Shown piece after piece: positions 59,803-64,000 of a stretch of 64,000 nucleotides of DNA. The position numbers and the translations under genes are program-made. The stretch comes from Cloeon dipterum (lineage: Eukaryota > Arthropoda > Insecta > Ephemeroptera > Baetidae): assembly GCF_949628265.1 (NCBI RefSeq), contig NC_088789.1, forward strand, positions 20,577,883-20,641,882, in the 5' to 3' direction. Under the pieces are notes generated by a model. That model did not search any database. It was not told the origin of the DNA and worked only from the letters and a program-made list of their open reading frames with translations. Every line of letters begins with the position of its first letter. The stretch's first letter is position 1.

Positions 59803-62800
59803 CTGAAACGAGACAAGTCGAGAAGAGGTTAATTTTTGTAACTTTTTTCGATTTTGTTATGAGAAAAATTGCACCCCTGGTTTTTTGAACAAAAATTACA
59901 GGGTTTTGCATCATATTCAACCCCTGAAACGTTTGTATTCTGCGCTAAACTAGACAAAGAGCTGGGAAAACCAATTTAAAAGGTCAAAAACCTATTATTT
60001 TATCAAATTATTAACATTTATTTAGAATTAAATTTTTTAAATTAATATTTAGACCGTCCAATATATACAATATTTTTGATCAAAATTCAGAAAATTGTGG
60101 AAAATCCGCAAACAGTTTTTTTGCAAAGCAGTGTGTATTTTTTTAAAGAATACGGGTTTTTGAAAATCCTGCTTCAGACGAATCTTGTCATGAATTTCTC
60201 ACAAATTAAGTCATTAAATTATAAATCTTCCTTATTCTAGATACGCAATAATTTTAAAAAACAATAATTAATTTTTTTTATTTTATGGAATTTTAATGTT
60301 AATCATAATTTAAATCAAATATTAGAAATTACATTTTTGCTATTTTAGCGTCAAATTTCTTAAAAATAAAGATCAATCAAATAAAGAAGGGATCTTTTGT
60401 GCATATTATATTTACTTTTCGTCTTAGTAAATAACTTAACTATAAGCAATCTTAATTTACTTATAAATATTTGGGGTGCTGCTGGGAAATTGTTATTTTC
60501 ATAGTTTATAGTAAAAATTTCTTCAAATTTTTGTTTTATTTTAATTAAGAGTCAAATCTCTAAAATTGCACTCGAAACTTAAGCTCATGACGAGGAAGCT
60601 GTACTAGCTATATCCTTATTTAAAACTTTAACATAAAAAGGATACATTTTCAAAGAGGCACTGCAAAAGGGGAAATTTGTATTTTGTAAAAATCTCGCGT
60701 ACATGTAGCAGAGAAGATAAAATTTAAATAAATTATAAATTCCATGTCGAATTGCTTCATTATTGAGCGGCCTCTAAAAGATTGCGTCACTCAAGAATTG
60801 GCAAGTAACCAGCAAAGAGAGTAAGAAAGAAAAAAACTCAAAAAATTAAAGGCCGTGGAGCTCTGCATTAAAAAGTGATGAGGAATGCCGCGGCGGATTT
60901 GTCTTGGGCGACTAATATAGACATGCAAGCCAGCTCGCGGTGCAAAACCCACGAGAATTTTTTGCTCTCCTCGCCTTTTGTCACTTCATCAAAACATCAA
61001 AGTCATCGAGATTCGATGATATTTTGCGCCCGGTCGCTAATCAAAGCTGCCCGAAAAAAGCCTCGTCACGCGAAGGCCGAGCCAAAAGAATCGTTGTTTC
61101 CTCTTTCGAGCAGACAGCCAGCGCTGCTCCTCTCTCGATTTGTCAATTGCTGATAACCGCAGAACAAAGTGTGCCGGTTCATTTTTTCGTTTGCTGCTAA
61201 TTTGATTACGTGCCAGGGAAAAAAGCAGGAAGTGGCTCGTTAAAAACAAATCTCGGCGCCCGAAGGTCACGGGAACGAAATGAATTAGAATAATACGCAA
61301 GTTGTTGCGAAAACGCCCTGCCGAGCGCTCGCCTCCCACATTAGCCACCAAAACGAGAGATCATTTTATTATTTTTCATTTAATACAAACGACCACGTCT
61401 TTAGCAATGTTTCCAGCGGAGAGGCGCACTTTCAGCCATGCTGATCGTTCAATTAATTTATATTATATATATTGGCCCCGGGAAACCGCAGGCGGTCAGA
61501 CGCTAATATGGAGAGCCTGCTGCGCCGCCGAATCAGCAATATCAATCGCAGCTAAAAAGGTCAAGTTTAAAGTAGACTGCGGCAGGGCAGAGTGTTCCTA
61601 TTCCTAGAAGCTCAGGCAACGTGCTCGTCGCAGCTGCTTCGCGCGTTGCATAACTCCTGGATTCTGTCTAATTGATCCGTAATTGAGAGAATAATTTTTG
61701 AGCTGTATTAAACGTTATGATTGACGCTCGAACGTAAAGAAAAAGGAACAGTCTGGCTCCGGTGCTAAATTTAGACAGGAGCCTTGGACAGCAGCCAAAT
61801 GATTTCTCGGTACTTGTGCCATTGCCACAAGCACTGCAATATTTTCCATTCGTAACGATGAATTCGTAATTCATGTCCTTGCAATTTAGCGCAACAAGTT
61901 GATACGTAAAACGGGAACCGTTTTTACGTTTTTTTAAGTGGATTAATATTGATACATGTCAATTGAAATAAATTTTGATTGTTGTACTGGATTTATTGGC
62001 TTATGCAACGAAAATGGACATGTAAATTATTCAGACAGACGAGTAATTTATTTTAATTTTGTGTAATTTCCCAGGAATCATGCGGGCGAGGAAGCCGATT
62101 GACCTGCTTTTGGGCGGGCATGGAATATATTTAAAATTTTGGCTCTCTGTTCTATCAGTACTACTGGCTTATAGCAGGAAAAAAAATAATTATACTTTAA
62201 TTTAAATAGTATAATCTCTACAAATATGCATAAAATCAAATTAAGGCCGAGAAACAATACAATTTTAGATTTTATGCAACATTTACAGCGCTTAACCCTA
62301 TTTTCTTGGCAGATTTCGAATCATCCCAAAGAGATCTATCCAATGGTGTATGACACTTTTCGAGGGGAAATCTTTGTTGAAAAATAAAATAGGATTTAAA
62401 CTAGAAGAGACAGGTCTCACCATTTGAAAAGCATCTAGCTTTGCAAATTGCAGCGATTTTTATCAAACATTTTGAGTGCTACGTAAGTAAATTTTGGCTT
62501 TAACTGAATCTTTAGAGATTAGTTTATGCATTGTCAACAAGGATTTTCCGGGGTTATGGTATCCACTATTTAAGGAATTAAATCTAGACATTCAGCAGGC
62601 ACCCCTACAAAATCACCGGTAATTTAACTAGTTTTTATATTATTAATTTTGCGTACGCTGCATCCAATTAAAAAATTGTTACATTTACATTCGTAAAATC
62701 AGCTTTTTCCAGACCGCATCAGAATATTTTATTCATCTTATCAAATTGCAATATTACACTGAAATGTGTGCAATAGTGTAATTTGTAATTAATAATACGT

Positions 62801-64000
62801 TTCCTTTGACAGCAAAAGTGTTTCTGAACAAAACCACGAGAAACCGAGAAGGCAAAACAGCGTGCAGTAATCGAGTCATCAAATTAATAATATAAGTGAA
62901 AGAGGTGCATTTTATTGGCGGCGCTCGCGATCTCTCGCGTCTGATTCTTTCAAACCGCGCCGCGCCGTGCAAACAACCTTGATCCACTTGGGGAAACGTT
63001 CGAGCCGTGCAGGTGCTTTGCTTTGTCTTTCTCAAAAGTTCAAGCTGTCAATTTGATTTGTAAATGCCCATTCACGTTTCCTGCACGCCGAAAATACTTT
63101 TACAAGCATTCCAAGAAAGGTGCTTTTTGTAGATCACCGAGTCAGCGTCAGCCGTGAGATATAAATTTAATTAGTGTGTCGATTTTGATTTTTATTATTT
63201 CAGAGAACTGGTGTGAAGCATCCTGAAGCAGCTTGAAAATCAAAGGCGAGTTTCACCAATTGAAGAGGCCGGCCTGCATAGCTGGTGAGGCGTAATTAAT
63301 TAATTAAACGCAGATTAAATTGCCGCGGCGCTCTAGGTTTCCTTCCTTCCACTCGGCATTCTCCGCGCGCGACACAAATAACACAAAAGATCGAAATTAC
63401 CGTACGCTAACTGCGTGCATTCACGCCGGGCAGAGGCAGACGCGCATGCATACATTTATTCGTGTCGGCCGGGAAGGGAAAGTTGCGCAAAAAAATCTGT
63501 CGAGATAATTGTTCCAAGGGTGAGAAAAACACAATGAACGCGTTGCGTCACTTCCTAAACCGTGAATTCAGTTTGCAACGAGAGGTGCAGGCGCGGATCA
63601 CGAATTCTGTTGGCAAAGGTCGAGTCCGGGGTCAAAAGCCAGAGAGTGAGTTTCGGCGATAAATTAACAGAAAATTCAAATTATTATCTGCGGGCTTGCT
63701 CGCAAACACAAAAATTCCATTAAAGGAAAAAAGATTTTTGATTTGTGACAATGCCAATCGATGTTAAATAAATAAATCCTCCTTAAACGGTGTCATCGGA
63801 TCGGCAAACCGTAAAACGCGCCGTAAATCTTCAGCTCCTTATTTTTTTCTATCTCGACCAGTTGACTTTTCGCGCCATGCTCCCAAGGTGAAAAATGTAA
63901 TTCGCACACATAAACGTTTGAAAGAGACACAGACGAACGAAATATACTGTGTACGCGGCGTTTATTCTTTTTATTTGCGACTGCAGCAGCAAAAACACTT
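59803..64000. other. Upstream intron or 5' region of the large gene, with a diverged MITE
   Basis: About 59860-60170 resembles the hAT-like MITE at low identity (TTGCACCCCTGGTTTTTTG, CAACCCCTGAAA, AAAATCCGCAAACAG). CG-richer islands lie at 61000-61620, 62890-63020 and 63310-63660, without supported coding exons. The 5' exons of the large gene are expected beyond or within these. Confidence 0.4.

Noticed and set aside
59501-59832. Plus-strand frames of 91 and 108 codons
   Set aside because: Antisense shadows of exon 59434-59802.

Overview
The window is eukaryotic, intron-rich nuclear DNA. The gene set points to an arthropod, most likely an insect: a GH13 maltase of the insect type, CYP2-clan microsomal P450s, a bZIP factor carrying a CtBP-binding PLDLS motif, many introns of about 50-70 nt, and several families of degraded transposable elements. 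The order cannot be fixed from sequence alone; a mayfly-like basal insect is only a guess.

Layout. 1-4.2 kb: intergenic DNA, a dispersed repeat, a complete two-exon bZIP gene (minus) and a long-inverted-repeat element behind its promoter. 4.2-12 kb: no convincing gene; a patchwork of repeat families A, B and C, each with an inverted partner elsewhere in the window. 11.98-26.28 kb: one maltase gene (minus, eight exons, all catalytic residues present) whose introns hold these repeats, a hAT-like MITE with an 8-bp target-site duplication, and a Ty3/Gypsy-type LTR retrotransposon. That element has indistinguishable 588-bp LTRs but lacks protease and most of reverse transcriptase. 27.6-32.0 kb: a complete 12-exon peroxisomal acyl-CoA oxidase (minus, 704 aa, ending in SKL) with a GC-rich promoter upstream. 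34.3-35.5 kb: a three-exon coiled-coil protein of unknown function (plus). 35.97-45.6 kb: an interleaved block of two paralogous pairs: sialate O-acetylesterase 1 (plus, intact, with a LINE fragment in intron 6), P450-1 (minus, frame-disrupted at both ends), P450-2 (minus, intact) and sialate O-acetylesterase 2 (plus, with a 2-nt frameshift). 46.1-59.8 kb: the last seven exons of a large, disordered, Ser/Pro/Gln/His-rich protein (minus) whose 5' exons were not found. 59.8-64 kb: probably a further intron or the 5' region of that gene.

Working together. The maltase is secreted and digestive. The acetylesterases have signal peptides and share exon structure and a GATAAG motif close upstream. 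The oxidase is peroxisomal and the P450s are membrane-anchored in the ER. No single pathway links them; the clearest shared histories are the two paralog pairs. Exon chains were checked by phase: the oxidase, coiled-coil, esterase 1, P450-2 and bZIP totals all divide by three, and the two broken genes fail exactly where their paralogs show indels.
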